A DNA stretch of 48,942 nucleotides from NCBI GenBank assembly GCA_003513765.1, contig DONT01000011.1:83408-132349 (forward strand). The letters run 5' to 3'. Each line of letters opens with the position of its first letter. The first letter of the stretch is position 1. The notes under the pieces are model-generated. The model did no database searches. It was not told where the DNA came from and saw only the letters and a list, made by a program, of their open reading frames with translations. A program made the position numbers and the translations under genes. Below are positions 24,751-33,688 of the stretch, one piece after another. The DNA is from Jeotgalicoccus sp. (GTDB taxonomy: Bacteria; Bacillota; Bacilli; Staphylococcales; Salinicoccaceae).

Positions 24751-26025
24751 GTGTCATTACACACACAGCTCATAAACTGGCGCAGGGATTTCCATCAGCA
24801 CCCGGAACTTGGATTTTTGGAAATGCGCACATCAACCATAGTTGCTGCTGAACTGAACAAGCTCGGCTACGATATTAAAATCGGCAGAGAAGTAATGAAT
24901 CCCGAATTCACAATGGGAAAACCGACTCAGGAAGAGACAGCAGCTCATTATAACTGGGCTAAAGAGAACGGTGCTGTCATAGAGTATCTCGATAAAGTTG
25001 CTGACGGCTATACTGGTATTGTTGCTACTCTCGACACAGGTATTGACGGACCGGTTGTCGTTTTCCGAGTTGATATGGATGCTTTGCCAATCTATGAATC
25101 AGAGGATAGTAGCCACTTCCCTCTGCAGGAAGGATTCCGCTCCGTAAATAATGAAATGCACGCTTGCGGCCATGATGTTCACACGTCAATCGGTCTCGGT
25201 CTTGCTACTCTCTTAATGGAGAATAAAGCTGAGTTAAAAGGAACTATTAAAATATTATTCCAGCCGGCTGAAGAAGGTACCCGAGGCGCACGTTCGATGG
25301 TTGAGGCAGGTGTCGTTGATGATGCTGATTTCTTTATCGCATCACACATCGGCACCGGCGTGCCATTCAATCATTTCCTCGCTTCAAATAACGGCTTTCT
25401 TGCCACGACTAAACTCGATGTATCATTTAAAGGTGTGTCATCGCATGCCGGCGGACAGCCGGAAGAAGGTAAAAATGCCATGCTTGCTGCTGCCAATGCT
25501 GTCATTAACTTAAATGCAATTCCCCGTCATTCCGGCGGTGCAACCCGTATTAATGTCGGTGAACTGCACGCGGGGAGCGGACGTAATGTTATCGCAGACA
25601 GTGCCAGTCTTAAAATCGAAACGAGAGGCACGACAAGCGAACTGAATGATTATATGAAACAGTATGCCGAATCTATTATTCAGGGTGCAGCACAAATGTT
25701 TCAGGTGGATTACACAATTGAAACTGTCGGTGAAGGAAAGAGTGCCAAAGGATCAACTGAACTTGCCAAGGTACTCGCCGAAGCAGCCGGCTGTGAGAAT
25801 CTCGTTACCGAGCTCGAAGAAAACAAGCCGAGCGGCAGTGAAGATGCAACATTTTTCATTAACCGAGTTCAGGAGCAGGGCGGCCAGGCGTCTTACTGCA
25901 TTTTCGGTACTGATCTCGCGGCAGGACATCATAATGAAAAGTTCGATGTAAATGAAGACAGTATGATGCCCGCAGTACAGACTTTATATACATCAGCAGA
26001 ATTGCTGACTAATAAATCTTCTTAA
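24751..26025 (+). CDS. AbgA-like M20 amidohydrolase (aminobenzoyl-glutamate hydrolase)
   Basis: A 424-residue M20 metallopeptidase resembling E. coli AbgA along its length. Both share WRRDFH, an insert after REVMN, FTGIVATLDTG-like text, FRVDMDAL, GTRGARxMVxAGVVDD and GQASYxxFGTxLAAGHHNEKFD. Metal ligands visible are C139 and H141 in MHACGHD, E174/E175 in QPAEEGTRG, H199, and a late His pair. The start is GTG 24751 after TGGAGAT. It is co-transcribed with abgT. E. coli uses a heterodimer AbgAB; no abgB is seen here, so this may act as a homodimer. Confidence 0.9.
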   Translation: MSLHTQLINWRRDFHQHPELGFLEMRTSTIVAAELNKLGYDIKIGREVMNPEFTMGKPTQEETAAHYNWAKENGAVIEYLDKVADGYTGIVATLDTGIDGPVVVFRVDMDALPIYESEDSSHFPLQEGFRSVNNEMHACGHDVHTSIGLGLATLLMENKAELKGTIKILFQPAEEGTRGARSMVEAGVVDDADFFIASHIGTGVPFNHFLASNNGFLATTKLDVSFKGVSSHAGGQPEEGKNAMLAAANAVINLNAIPRHSGGATRINVGELHAGSGRNVIADSASLKIETRGTTSELNDYMKQYAESIIQGAAQMFQVDYTIETVGEGKSAKGSTELAKVLAEAAGCENLVTELEENKPSGSEDATFFINRVQEQGGQASYCIFGTDLAAGHHNEKFDVNEDSMMPAVQTLYTSAELLTNKSS

Positions 26026-26031
26026 AAAATT

Positions 26032-26069
26032 AAAGAGATAAAATCACTATTGATTTTATCTCTTTTTTT
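26032..26069 (+). terminator. Terminator of the abgT operon
   Basis: Perfect 15-bp stem (AAAGAGATAAAATCA and complement) with a four-base loop and a long T run. Confidence 0.88.
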
Positions 26070-26212
26070 GTTTATTTATCTTCTATATGGCTATGTATAA
26101 AGTATTACTTATCGCTAAAATAACTTATACTTAGGAGTTTGGTGTTGAACTGTCAAGAGTAGATTGTTATTATTTAGACGTTGTGCCAAAAATCTTACTA
26201 AGGAGTGAAGCA

Positions 26213-27841
26213 ATGACAAATCATTCGTCATCGTCTGAGAAGTCAAATAAAATATCATATGTTTTCGTGTTCGCAGCAATCATCGTAGGATTGCTAGTTA
26301 TAATAGGAGCGATTTTCCCCGACAAATTCGGTGAAATTTCAGGTTCTATTTCAGGATGGGTAACTACTTATTTTGGCTGGTACTACATGATACTTGTTAC
26401 TATAATCGTATTCTTTTGTGTTTTTCTTGTATTCAGTCCCATTGGTAAACTTAAATTAGGTCAGCCTGATGATAAGCCGGAGTTCAGCACTATTTCCTGG
26501 ATTACAATGCTGTTCAGTGCCGGTATGGGAATCGGCCTTGTATTTTACGGCGCGGGAGAGCCTATGGCTCACTTTATGACACCACCTACAGCAGATCCCG
26601 GGACGACAGAAGCTCTGGCGGAATCAATGCGCTCAACTTTTCTTCATTATGGAATTCATGCCTGGGCTATATATGGTGTCGTCGCTTTAGCACTTGCATA
26701 TTCCAGTTTTAGAAAAGGAGAAGTTGGATTACTTTCTAAAACACTGCGCCCGTTATTCGGCAATCTTGTTGATGGATGGCTCGGTATTGTGGTTGACGTA
26801 CTTGCAGTCTTCGCAACAGTAATCGGTGTTGCTGTTTCTCTCGGTATCGGTGCGATGCAGATTAACGGCGGATTAAACTACTTATTCGGTATACCTGTCG
26901 GCCTTATGTCTCAAGGTATTATTATCTCTATAGTTACAGTACTGTTTCTAATCAGTGCATGGAGCGGTCTCAGTAAAGGAATCCAGTATTTAAGTAACTT
27001 AAACATGATTCTTGCAGGCCTTCTTTTCGCTATTATTCTGGTTGTCGGACCGACAATGCTTATTCTGAACGTTATGACAACAGGAACGGGCGGTTATTTA
27101 AGCTCATTCCTGTATAACAGCTTTGACGTTGCACCATTAAATGCACAAAAAACAGAGTGGCTGAGTTCATGGACAATTTATTACTGGGGCTGGTGGATGA
27201 GCTGGAGTCCTTTCGTAGGGATATTTATTGCTCGTGTATCTAAAGGCCGTACGGTCAGAGAATTTATTATTGCGGTTTTAATGGTACCGACTGTGATTGG
27301 AATTATCTGGTTCAGTGTATTCGGAATAACAGGTATTTCCACTGGTATTGAAAACCCTGAAATATTTAATATGGCAACCGAAGTTCAGCTCTTTGCTATA
27401 TTTAATGAGCTGCCGATGGGCACGATATTATCGTTGCTCGCTATTTTATTAGTATCATCATTCTTTATTACATCTGCGGACTCTGCAACATTTGTTCTCG
27501 GTATGCAGACATCCCACGGTAATCTCACTCCGTCAGGAAAAACTAAACTTGTATGGGGAATCGCACTTTCTGCTATTGCCTTTACGTTATTGGCTGCGGG
27601 CGGGGAAACCGGATTAAATGCACTGCAATCTGCAGCGATTATCGCAGCATTGCCGTTTAGTGTGGTTGTCATCCTAATGATGATTGCTTTTTATAAAGAT
27701 GCAAATAACGAACGTAAATATTTAGGCTTATCCATTACTCCGGATAAAGAGCGTATGAAAAACTATAAAGAAAGTTCTCTTGAAGAATATCAGGAAGATC
27801 TTGAAGCATATGCTGACGAGGATAAACCTCGCGGAGTGTAA
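26213..27841 (+). CDS. BCCT-family betaine/choline/carnitine transporter
   Basis: Twelve-helix BCCT carrier of about 542 residues that imports compatible solutes such as glycine betaine. The family signature is clear: YYWGWWMSWSPFVGIFIARVSKGRTVREF. Helix 3 carries AGMGIGLVFYGAGEPMAHF. A short hydrophilic C-terminal tail is present. The frame extends to 26183, but AAGGAG immediately before ATG 26213 sets the start. It lies alone between two terminators. The exact osmolyte cannot be assigned; OpuD is the closest named analogue I recall. Confidence 0.93.
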   Translation: MTNHSSSSEKSNKISYVFVFAAIIVGLLVIIGAIFPDKFGEISGSISGWVTTYFGWYYMILVTIIVFFCVFLVFSPIGKLKLGQPDDKPEFSTISWITMLFSAGMGIGLVFYGAGEPMAHFMTPPTADPGTTEALAESMRSTFLHYGIHAWAIYGVVALALAYSSFRKGEVGLLSKTLRPLFGNLVDGWLGIVVDVLAVFATVIGVAVSLGIGAMQINGGLNYLFGIPVGLMSQGIIISIVTVLFLISAWSGLSKGIQYLSNLNMILAGLLFAIILVVGPTMLILNVMTTGTGGYLSSFLYNSFDVAPLNAQKTEWLSSWTIYYWGWWMSWSPFVGIFIARVSKGRTVREFIIAVLMVPTVIGIIWFSVFGITGISTGIENPEIFNMATEVQLFAIFNELPMGTILSLLAILLVSSFFITSADSATFVLGMQTSHGNLTPSGKTKLVWGIALSAIAFTLLAAGGETGLNALQSAAIIAALPFSVVVILMMIAFYKDANNERKYLGLSITPDKERMKNYKESSLEEYQEDLEAYADEDKPRGV

Positions 27842-27845
27842 TGCT

Positions 27846-27885
27846 TAAAAATGTCCGGGTGATTTAAAATCACCCGGACATTTTT
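27846..27885. terminator. Bidirectional terminator after the BCCT gene
   Basis: Long stem around ATGTCCGGGTGATTT and its complement with A and T flanks between convergent genes. Confidence 0.88.
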
Positions 27886-27891
27886 TTATAT

Positions 27892-28998
27892 TTATTGAAG
27901 TTTCCCCTGTGCTGCAATCTCAATTTCTTTAACGACTTCATCGTTATTAACGAGATATGCTTTATGATAAAGGTTAGACACCGGACATATGTGATTCGGG
28001 ATAATTCGCACTTTATCGCCAATACTTACTTTTTTACTGAATTCCTGATTATAGATAATCGCATGTTCATCAAATACTCCATGTACATGAACGCCTTCAA
28101 ATTCCTTGATTTTACCGAAACCTTCTGTCGTTGTCAGTCCTTTGCTGCGGGATTGCGCTGTCAGTCCTTTTGCACCAACGTCTGTAATGACACGTTCCGC
28201 TGTCGGTTTACTAATGATAGTAGTCAGCACGCTCGCTGCCGAATGCGCATATGAATCAATAGCATTGGATTGTGAGCCATCCATCAAAATATATGTTCCA
28301 GGTCTAATTTCAGTAATTCCTTCAGGAATATCAAAACCGAACATAAACGGCGGAGTTGAACCGATGCTTACTGTTTCAACTTCAAAATCCATATCTCTAG
28401 CAACGTTTGCGAAATGCAGTGTGCGCGTTGTTGCTGTCATGAATAAATCATAGCAGTCATCTTTATCGACAGCTTTGTAGGTGTGGCCGTCGTGTGAGAA
28501 TATACCTTTTAACTCAACATTCTTAGCTGCACGGATACTGTTTAATAACAGTTTATAGTCTATTTCTTCAATAATGCCGGAACGTTCTTCACCGACTTCA
28601 ATTTCAATCAGCACCTGTGCTTTTTTACCAGCGCCCTCAAACACTTCATCAATTTCTTCTATATGATGAATGCTGTCCACACCGAATGAAATATTAATCT
28701 TTTCTGCCAGTTTCTTAATTCGTTCAAGCTTTTGTTTTCCGACAATCTGATTGGCGATAAAAATATCGTCCAGCCCGTATACAGCCATTATTTCTGCTTC
28801 ACCGACTTTGGCGACAGTGATGCCTTCTGCACCTTGTGCAGTCTGCTTCAGTGCCAGATGAGGCATCTTATGTGTTTTCGTGTGCGGACGCAGTTTAACT
28901 TTTTGTGCCGCTGCATAATCGCTCATATATTTAAGATTTTTATTCAGTACAGTTTCATCAATTAATAATGCAGGTGTATCTATTTCTTTATAATTCAT
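27892..28998 (-). CDS. Zinc-type D-serine dehydratase / D-threonine aldolase family PLP enzyme
   Basis: Fold-type III PLP enzyme of 368 residues. The N-terminal TIM barrel has the cofactor lysine in RPHTKTHK (K41). The C-terminal metal site reads PNHICP with H336 and C338. A His-x-Cys pair is what I recall for eukaryotic-type D-serine dehydratases, whereas D-threonine aldolases use His-x-Asp. I therefore lean to D-serine dehydration to pyruvate. The start ATG 28998 follows AAGGGG. RidA is encoded 24 bp upstream in the same operon, which fits an enamine-producing dehydratase. The reaction is inference. Confidence 0.88.
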   Translation of the reverse strand: MNYKEIDTPALLIDETVLNKNLKYMSDYAAAQKVKLRPHTKTHKMPHLALKQTAQGAEGITVAKVGEAEIMAVYGLDDIFIANQIVGKQKLERIKKLAEKINISFGVDSIHHIEEIDEVFEGAGKKAQVLIEIEVGEERSGIIEEIDYKLLLNSIRAAKNVELKGIFSHDGHTYKAVDKDDCYDLFMTATTRTLHFANVARDMDFEVETVSIGSTPPFMFGFDIPEGITEIRPGTYILMDGSQSNAIDSYAHSAASVLTTIISKPTAERVITDVGAKGLTAQSRSKGLTTTEGFGKIKEFEGVHVHGVFDEHAIIYNQEFSKKVSIGDKVRIIPNHICPVSNLYHKAYLVNNDEVVKEIEIAAQGKLQ

Positions 28999-29022
28999 AA
29001 CTATATCCCCTTATGTATATGA

Positions 29023-29400
29023 TTATTTTACCGCTGCGACAGCTTCAATTTCTACCAGACAGCCGTAATGGAGTTCTCGCGTCGGCACAACCGCACGAGC
29101 AGGTTTGTGGTTGCCGAAGTACTTGCTGTATTCATCATTAATGATATCCCAATTCTCAACATCCGATGTATATAATCTGACCATGACTATATCTTCTTTC
29201 GTTAAGCCTGCTTCGTCCAATACTAACTCCATATTCTGAAGCGCTCTTTTAGTTTCAGCAGCAATACCGCCCTCAACTATTTTACCGGTCTCAAGATCTA
29301 AAGATAACTGTCCGGAAATATATAAAGTATCATTATGTATCATCCCCGGTACATAATGTCCCTTGCTGTTCTGTGAATACTGCGTATGAATCTCTTTCAC
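29023..29400 (-). CDS. ridA: RidA-family enamine/imine deaminase
   Basis: A 125-residue trimer-forming protein of the Rid family, which hydrolyses reactive 2-aminoacrylate released by PLP enzymes. The conserved arginine is R102 in KPARAVV, followed by CLVEIEAVA. LYISGQLSLDLETGKIVEGGIAAETKRALQNM matches the family N-terminal half. The start is GTG 29400 with AGGAG eight bases upstream. It is the first gene of an operon with the PLP dehydratase-like enzyme. It might be a Rid2-type paralogue rather than the housekeeping RidA. Confidence 0.92.
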   Translation of the reverse strand: MKEIHTQYSQNSKGHYVPGMIHNDTLYISGQLSLDLETGKIVEGGIAAETKRALQNMELVLDEAGLTKEDIVMVRLYTSDVENWDIINDEYSKYFGNHKPARAVVPTRELHYGCLVEIEAVAAVK

Positions 29401-29440
29401 ATTATCATCTCCTATATATTTGTCTTAAATCTATAATAAC

Positions 29441-29474
29441 AAAAAAGCCCTGAACATTGCTGTTCAGGGCTTAA
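29441..29474 (-). terminator. Terminator of the CDF gene
   Basis: AAGCCCTGAACA and its complement around a four-base loop, with a T run on the minus-strand 3' side. Confidence 0.85.
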
Positions 29475-29478
29475 GCAT

Positions 29479-30396
29479 TTAATTGCACAGCAGTTCATCA
29501 TCGTGCTCATGGTGTTTGCATTCTACCTGAACAGTGACATGCTCAATATTTTCATATTTCATCTTCTCATCTATACGGTGAATAATTTTTTGCGTTTCAT
29601 GAACGTTGAGTGTTCCATTGACCACTACGTGTATACTCATGGCATTCATACCGCTCGAAATACTCCAGACATGCAGATGATGTGCATCTTCGACACCTTC
29701 AATATTATTAATTGTATTAATGACAGTGTCGACATCTATATTTTCCGGCACACCTTCCATTAAGACATTTAACGATTGACGCAGTATTCTAAAGGCGCTG
29801 ACGGCAATTAAAATTGCCACGATAACACTCGCCAGCGGATCCATAAAGCCCCATCCGAAAAACATAATGGACAAGGCTGCAACTATCGCTGCGACTGAAC
29901 CGAGTAAATCGCCAAACACATGCAGCAGCGCACCTTTCATATTCAAATTATCGTGAGTATCACCTGACATTAATATTTTAGCTACGATTATATTTATGAT
30001 AAGTCCTAAGGCAGCAATGATAAGCATTCCAGTCGTTGCGACTTCCGGAGGATTTACAAAACGTCCTGCAGCTTCCACTACGATAAACACAGCAATAACA
30101 ATCAATGTTACGCCATTAAATACAGCCGCCAGTATTTCAAATCTCCGGTAACCGAATGTCCGGGCAGAGTCCGCAGCTTTTTCACCCATTTTAAAAGCAG
30201 CCAATGCAACAGCAAGAGAGATTGCATCACTCAGCATATGGCCAGCGTCACTCAAGAGGGCGAGACTGTTTGTCAGCACTCCCCCGATGATTTCTACAAT
30301 CATAAAGGATGCTATTAAAATTAAACTTATTGTGAGCGCCTTTTTATTCGCACCATGAGCATGGTCGTGGTGTTGATTGTGATTATGTTCTGCCAA
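29479..30396 (-). CDS. CDF-family cation efflux protein (CzcD-like, probably zinc)
   Basis: Six-helix cation diffusion facilitator of 305 residues. The N-terminus is His-rich (HNHNQHHDHAHG). The metal sites are HMLSD in helix 2 and the paired His/Asp of LHVFGDLLGS in helix 5, the pattern of zinc/proton antiporters. A C-terminal cytosolic ferredoxin-like domain includes HHLHVWSISSGMNAMSIHV. The start is TTG 30396 after GAGGTGG. It diverges from the NorA-type gene. The zinc assignment rests on family knowledge; cobalt or cadmium are possible. Confidence 0.92.
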   Translation of the reverse strand: MAEHNHNQHHDHAHGANKKALTISLILIASFMIVEIIGGVLTNSLALLSDAGHMLSDAISLAVALAAFKMGEKAADSARTFGYRRFEILAAVFNGVTLIVIAVFIVVEAAGRFVNPPEVATTGMLIIAALGLIINIIVAKILMSGDTHDNLNMKGALLHVFGDLLGSVAAIVAALSIMFFGWGFMDPLASVIVAILIAVSAFRILRQSLNVLMEGVPENIDVDTVINTINNIEGVEDAHHLHVWSISSGMNAMSIHVVVNGTLNVHETQKIIHRIDEKMKYENIEHVTVQVECKHHEHDDELLCN

Positions 30397-30496
30397 AAAA
30401 CCACCTCAATTCATCTATTTCTTACTATTATTTTCCTATTTTCAAGTGTAGTATATATCTTAACATATGCAGAATTCTAAGAAGGTGACACTTAAA

Positions 30497-31660
30497 ATGA
30501 AGAAAAAATATCAACTCTATTTATTATATAGCAGTATTTTCCTGGTTTTTCTAGGGATAAGTATTGTAATACCTGTTATGCCGTCAATAATGAACGAACT
30601 GAATATCAGCGGTGCCGGTGTCGGTTATTTAACTGCTGCCTTTGCTTTTACCCAATTAATCTTTTCGCCATTTACCGGACGTGCAGCAGACAAGTTCGGC
30701 CGTAAAATCATTATCGTTATCGGACTGTTTATTTTTGCATTTTCAGAACTATTATTCGGTTTAGGAAAAACGATTGAGGTGCTCTTTCTTTCCCGCATGC
30801 TCGGCGGTTTGGCCGGTGCATTTATTATGCCGGCGGTTACTGCATTCATTGTCGACATTACAACTAATAAGAATCGGGCACGGTCACTCGGCTATATGAC
30901 TGCCGCAATTAACTTCGGTTTCATTATCGGACCGGGTATCGGCGGCGTGCTGGCTGAAATTGCCACACGGCTGCCGTTTTTCATTGCCGCGGCGCTCGGT
31001 TTAATCAGCGCGGTTTTATCTGTCTTTATGTTACATGAACCTGAAAAAGTTACTGAAGTCGCTGCTGATAAGACTGAAGTGACAACGAGTAACTTTAGAA
31101 AAATCTTTACGCCAATATTTTTCATTGCCTTTCTTGTTATCTTTGTTTCGTCATTTGGTCTTGCGGCATTCGAATCCTTCTTCAGTTTATACTTCGACCG
31201 CAAACTTGGATTTACACCGGCTGATATTGCAATCGCAATTGCAGGCGGTGCAATTATCGGTACATTTGCACAGATTGTCTTATTCGAACCGCTGACCCGG
31301 CGTTACGGTGAACTGAATATTATCAGAGTATCTATTATCTATACCGCAATACTCGTTTTTGCCATTACATTTTTAGAATCATACTGGGGCGTTATGGCAA
31401 TTGCGTTTATTATCTTCATCGGTTTTGATCTGATACGTCCAGCAGTGACTACGTTCCTGTCGCACATCGCGGGCAATAACCAGGGCTTTGCCGGCGGGAT
31501 GAACTCGTTCTTTACGTCGCTCGCCAATGTAATCGGACCCGTTATCGCAGGTATACTGTTCGATATGAATCTGGACTATCCTTACTACTTCAGTGCGATA
31601 GTTCTTGTCATCGGTTTTCTTATTACAGTGTTTTTCTGGCGCGACCCGCGCAGAGCATAA
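30497..31660 (+). CDS. NorA/Bmr-type multidrug MFS exporter
   Basis: Twelve-helix proton-coupled exporter of about 387 residues, resembling S. aureus NorA through most of its length. It shows FLGISIVIPVMP, motif A GRAADKFGRKIII, SRMLGGLAGAFIMPAVTAFI, motif C GFIIGPGIGGVLAE and VFIGFDxIRPAxT-like text. ATG 30467 opens the frame, but GAAGGTG lies just before ATG 30497, which also aligns with the usual N-terminus. Drug range cannot be read. No regulator gene is adjacent. Confidence 0.9.
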   Translation: MKKKYQLYLLYSSIFLVFLGISIVIPVMPSIMNELNISGAGVGYLTAAFAFTQLIFSPFTGRAADKFGRKIIIVIGLFIFAFSELLFGLGKTIEVLFLSRMLGGLAGAFIMPAVTAFIVDITTNKNRARSLGYMTAAINFGFIIGPGIGGVLAEIATRLPFFIAAALGLISAVLSVFMLHEPEKVTEVAADKTEVTTSNFRKIFTPIFFIAFLVIFVSSFGLAAFESFFSLYFDRKLGFTPADIAIAIAGGAIIGTFAQIVLFEPLTRRYGELNIIRVSIIYTAILVFAITFLESYWGVMAIAFIIFIGFDLIRPAVTTFLSHIAGNNQGFAGGMNSFFTSLANVIGPVIAGILFDMNLDYPYYFSAIVLVIGFLITVFFWRDPRRA

Positions 31661-31802
31661 CGTCATTCGAAAGTCTGAATTACGCATTACAGCGACGTTA
31701 CAGCATGCCAAACACTTTTATTTTCAGCCCTTCTTGTGTAATAATGTTTAATGGAATGAAAATATAAAAACATTTTTCGTATATTACTGGAGGGTTATAT
31801 TC

Positions 31803-32792
31803 ATGAAAGACGAAATTGTAGATGTAACGATAATCGGTGGGGGACCTACTGGATTATTCTCTACGTTTTATGCAGGTATGAGACAAATGTCTGTAAGACT
31901 AATAGATAGTCTGCCTGAGCTTGGCGGACAATTAATGGAATTATATCCGGATAAATATATTTACGACGTGGGCGGCTTCCCAAAAATCCTAGCTAAAGAT
32001 TTAGTATCTAATCTGGTGACACAGGCGCAGTATGCTGAACCTGAACTCCACCTCGGAGAAACAGTTCAATCGTACGAGCGCGAAGACGACCACTTTGTTT
32101 TGAAAACTGATAAAGGTGAATACCTTACAAGAACAATTTTAATCACTGCAGGAGTCGGTGCTTTCCAGCCTCGTAAAATCGGTTTGGATAACGAAGCAGA
32201 TTTTGAAGGCACTTCACTGCAATATGCAGTTAAAGACCTTGAGAAATTCAGAGATCAGGACGTTGTCGTACTCGGCGGCGGAGACTCAGCTCTCGACTGG
32301 TCATTGATGCTTCAGGAACTTGCTAAATCAGTCACACTGGTACACCGACGTGAACGCTTTACAGCACATGAAACAAGCGTTCAGCAGGTCATGGACTCTC
32401 CTGTTAATGTTAAAACATCACTGAATGTTACTGAAATTAAAGGTGACAACGGCCAGATGGAAGAACTTGTACTGACAGCAAAAGACGGTACAGAAGAAGT
32501 AATTAAAGCAGACCAGCTGATTGTTAACTTCGGTAATATCTCGTCACTTGGACCATTAAAAGAATGGGGCCTTGACCTTGAGAAAAACTCAATAAAAGTT
32601 AACCCTCACATGGAAACGAATATCCCCGGCATCTTTGCTGCAGGCGATATCACGACGTTTGAAGGAAAAGTTAAACTGATAGCAACAGGCTTCGGTGAAG
32701 CACCGGTGGCAATTTCATACGCTAAATCGTCTTACGATCCAAAATCACGCGTACAGCCTAAACACAGTACAAGCGTATTTAAACAAGACTGA
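31803..32792 (+). CDS. Ferredoxin/flavodoxin-NADP+ reductase, thioredoxin-reductase type
   Basis: A 329-residue flavoprotein of the YumC-type ferredoxin-NADP reductases. The FAD loop is IIGGGPTGLFSTFYA (about residues 10-24). The NADPH loop is VVLGGGDSALDWSL, followed by VHRRERF. The C-terminal FAD motif is GIFAAGDIT. No CxxC redox pair like that of thioredoxin reductase is present, which separates it from TrxB. It delivers electrons to ferredoxin or flavodoxin. The start ATG 31803 follows TGGAGGG. Monocistronic. Confidence 0.93.
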   Translation: MKDEIVDVTIIGGGPTGLFSTFYAGMRQMSVRLIDSLPELGGQLMELYPDKYIYDVGGFPKILAKDLVSNLVTQAQYAEPELHLGETVQSYEREDDHFVLKTDKGEYLTRTILITAGVGAFQPRKIGLDNEADFEGTSLQYAVKDLEKFRDQDVVVLGGGDSALDWSLMLQELAKSVTLVHRRERFTAHETSVQQVMDSPVNVKTSLNVTEIKGDNGQMEELVLTAKDGTEEVIKADQLIVNFGNISSLGPLKEWGLDLEKNSIKVNPHMETNIPGIFAAGDITTFEGKVKLIATGFGEAPVAISYAKSSYDPKSRVQPKHSTSVFKQD

Positions 32793-32794
32793 TT

Positions 32795-32833
32795 AAAAAT
32801 CCGTATGCATATAATTTATGCATACGGATTTTT
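32795..32833. terminator. Bidirectional terminator after the ferredoxin-NADP reductase gene
   Basis: Perfect 17-bp inverted repeat (arms 32795-32811 and 32817-32833) with a five-base loop and A/T ends. Confidence 0.88.
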
Positions 32834-32846
32834 ATGCCGTTTACGA

Positions 32847-32862
32847 TGTTTCATGTGAAACC
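32847..32862. promoter_or_regulatory. parS-like palindrome
   Basis: TGTTTCATGTGAAACC matches the parS consensus TGTTTCACGTGAAACA at 14 of 16 positions and keeps the GTTTCA / TGAAAC arms. It lies in the short gap between convergent genes, just after ykkD. ParB/Spo0J binding is possible but unproven. Confidence 0.45.
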
Positions 32863-32868
32863 TGTTTT

Positions 32869-33186
32869 TTATCCCGTTACCAGGCGCAGGCCGATTACCG
32901 CAATGATGATTAATGATAAATACATCACGCGTTTATAACTCGCTGATTCTTTATAAAAGATAATTCCAATTAATGCGCTGCCGACTGTTCCAATGCCTGT
33001 CCACACCGCGTATGCCACACCTAAAGGAATGGTCTCCATCGCTATGCCGAGCAGTGCCAGACTGATTGGGAATCCGATGAGGAGTGTCAGCCAGCCGCTC
33101 AGTTTTTTACCCTGACCGATTAAAGACATCCCTGTTACCCCTGCGACTTCCATTAGTCCTGCCAATATTAGTATAAACCAGCTCAT
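32869..33186 (-). CDS. ykkD: SMR-family guanidinium exporter subunit, YkkD-like
   Basis: Four-helix small multidrug resistance protein of 105 residues. The membrane-embedded acidic residue is E13 in LAGLMEVAG. The helix 3 segment is AYAVWTGIGTVGSALIGIIFYKE, close to B. subtilis YkkD. Its ATG overlaps the stop of the preceding SMR gene by 4 bp (ATGA type), as expected for obligate hetero-oligomer partners. Expression is under the guanidine-I riboswitch upstream of the pair, which points to guanidinium export. Confidence 0.88.
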   Translation of the reverse strand: MSWFILILAGLMEVAGVTGMSLIGQGKKLSGWLTLLIGFPISLALLGIAMETIPLGVAYAVWTGIGTVGSALIGIIFYKESASYKRVMYLSLIIIAVIGLRLVTG

Positions 33187-33506
33187 TTAGCACCCTCCTC
33201 GTGATCTGTCACAGTCTTAAGTCCAATAACTCCGAATACAAGCAGCGCTACAAATATAATAATTCCAATATTGAACTCACCGCCAAAGACAATTATATCA
33301 ACCAGCACCGTGCCTACTGCTCCGATGCCTACGAATACAGCATATACTGTACTTGCCGGCATTTTCGTCGAGACATATACGAGCAGCCCAAAACTGACGA
33401 CAATTGCAAGCACTGTGAGTACCCATTCAAATCCAGTGTCTGCGTACTTCAGTCCTGTTGCCCAGCCGATTTCAAACATCGCTGCAATAATAACTAATAA
33501 CCACAT
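33183..33506 (-). CDS. ykkC: SMR-family guanidinium exporter subunit, YkkC-like
   Basis: Four-helix SMR protein of 107 residues. The N-terminal signature AAMFEIGWATGLKYAD (E12) is that of Gdx/YkkC proteins that carry guanidinium, rather than Qac-type drug exporters. YAVFVGIGAVGTVLVDIIVF follows in helix 3. It is the first gene behind the guanidine-I riboswitch and the partner of the overlapping ykkD. The start ATG 33506 follows a modest GGAG site. Confidence is high because the protein and RNA signals agree. Confidence 0.9.
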   Translation of the reverse strand: MWLLVIIAAMFEIGWATGLKYADTGFEWVLTVLAIVVSFGLLVYVSTKMPASTVYAVFVGIGAVGTVLVDIIVFGGEFNIGIIIFVALLVFGVIGLKTVTDHEEGAK

Positions 33507-33544
33507 AAATTAAACTCCTATTTTTAAATTTATAAGAATTGAGA

Positions 33545-33682
33545 ATTAAAAAAGCCCGGAAGAATAACTTTCGTTACTCTCCCAGGCTTTTGTCCTTCCG
33601 TGTACTGGGACTCGTCCCAGCGTTCTCTCTCGGTCCAGACTTAAATATTTTAACGGAACCCTAGAGAACTTCTTATTCAGTT
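33545..33682 (-). ncRNA. Guanidine-I (ykkC) riboswitch with terminator
   Basis: Read on the minus strand, the leader contains the conserved blocks of the ykkC class in order: CTCTAGGGTTCCG, CTGGACCGAGAG, ACACGGAAGGACAAAAGCC. An 18-pair stem (AAAGCCTGGGAGAGTAAC, GAAA loop, GTTATTCTTCCGGGCTTT) then runs into TTTTTT. That stem joins the aptamer's third helix to a terminator, so guanidinium binding should disfavour termination and allow ykkCD expression. The class assignment is pattern recognition against the known consensus. Confidence 0.92.
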
Positions 33683-33688
33683 ATTTAC

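Noticed and set aside
31379..31711. Antisense frame of 110 codons in the NorA-type gene
   Set aside because: It is a shadow of a well-conserved MFS gene on the other strand, with a cysteine- and charge-rich, non-family sequence and no ribosome site.
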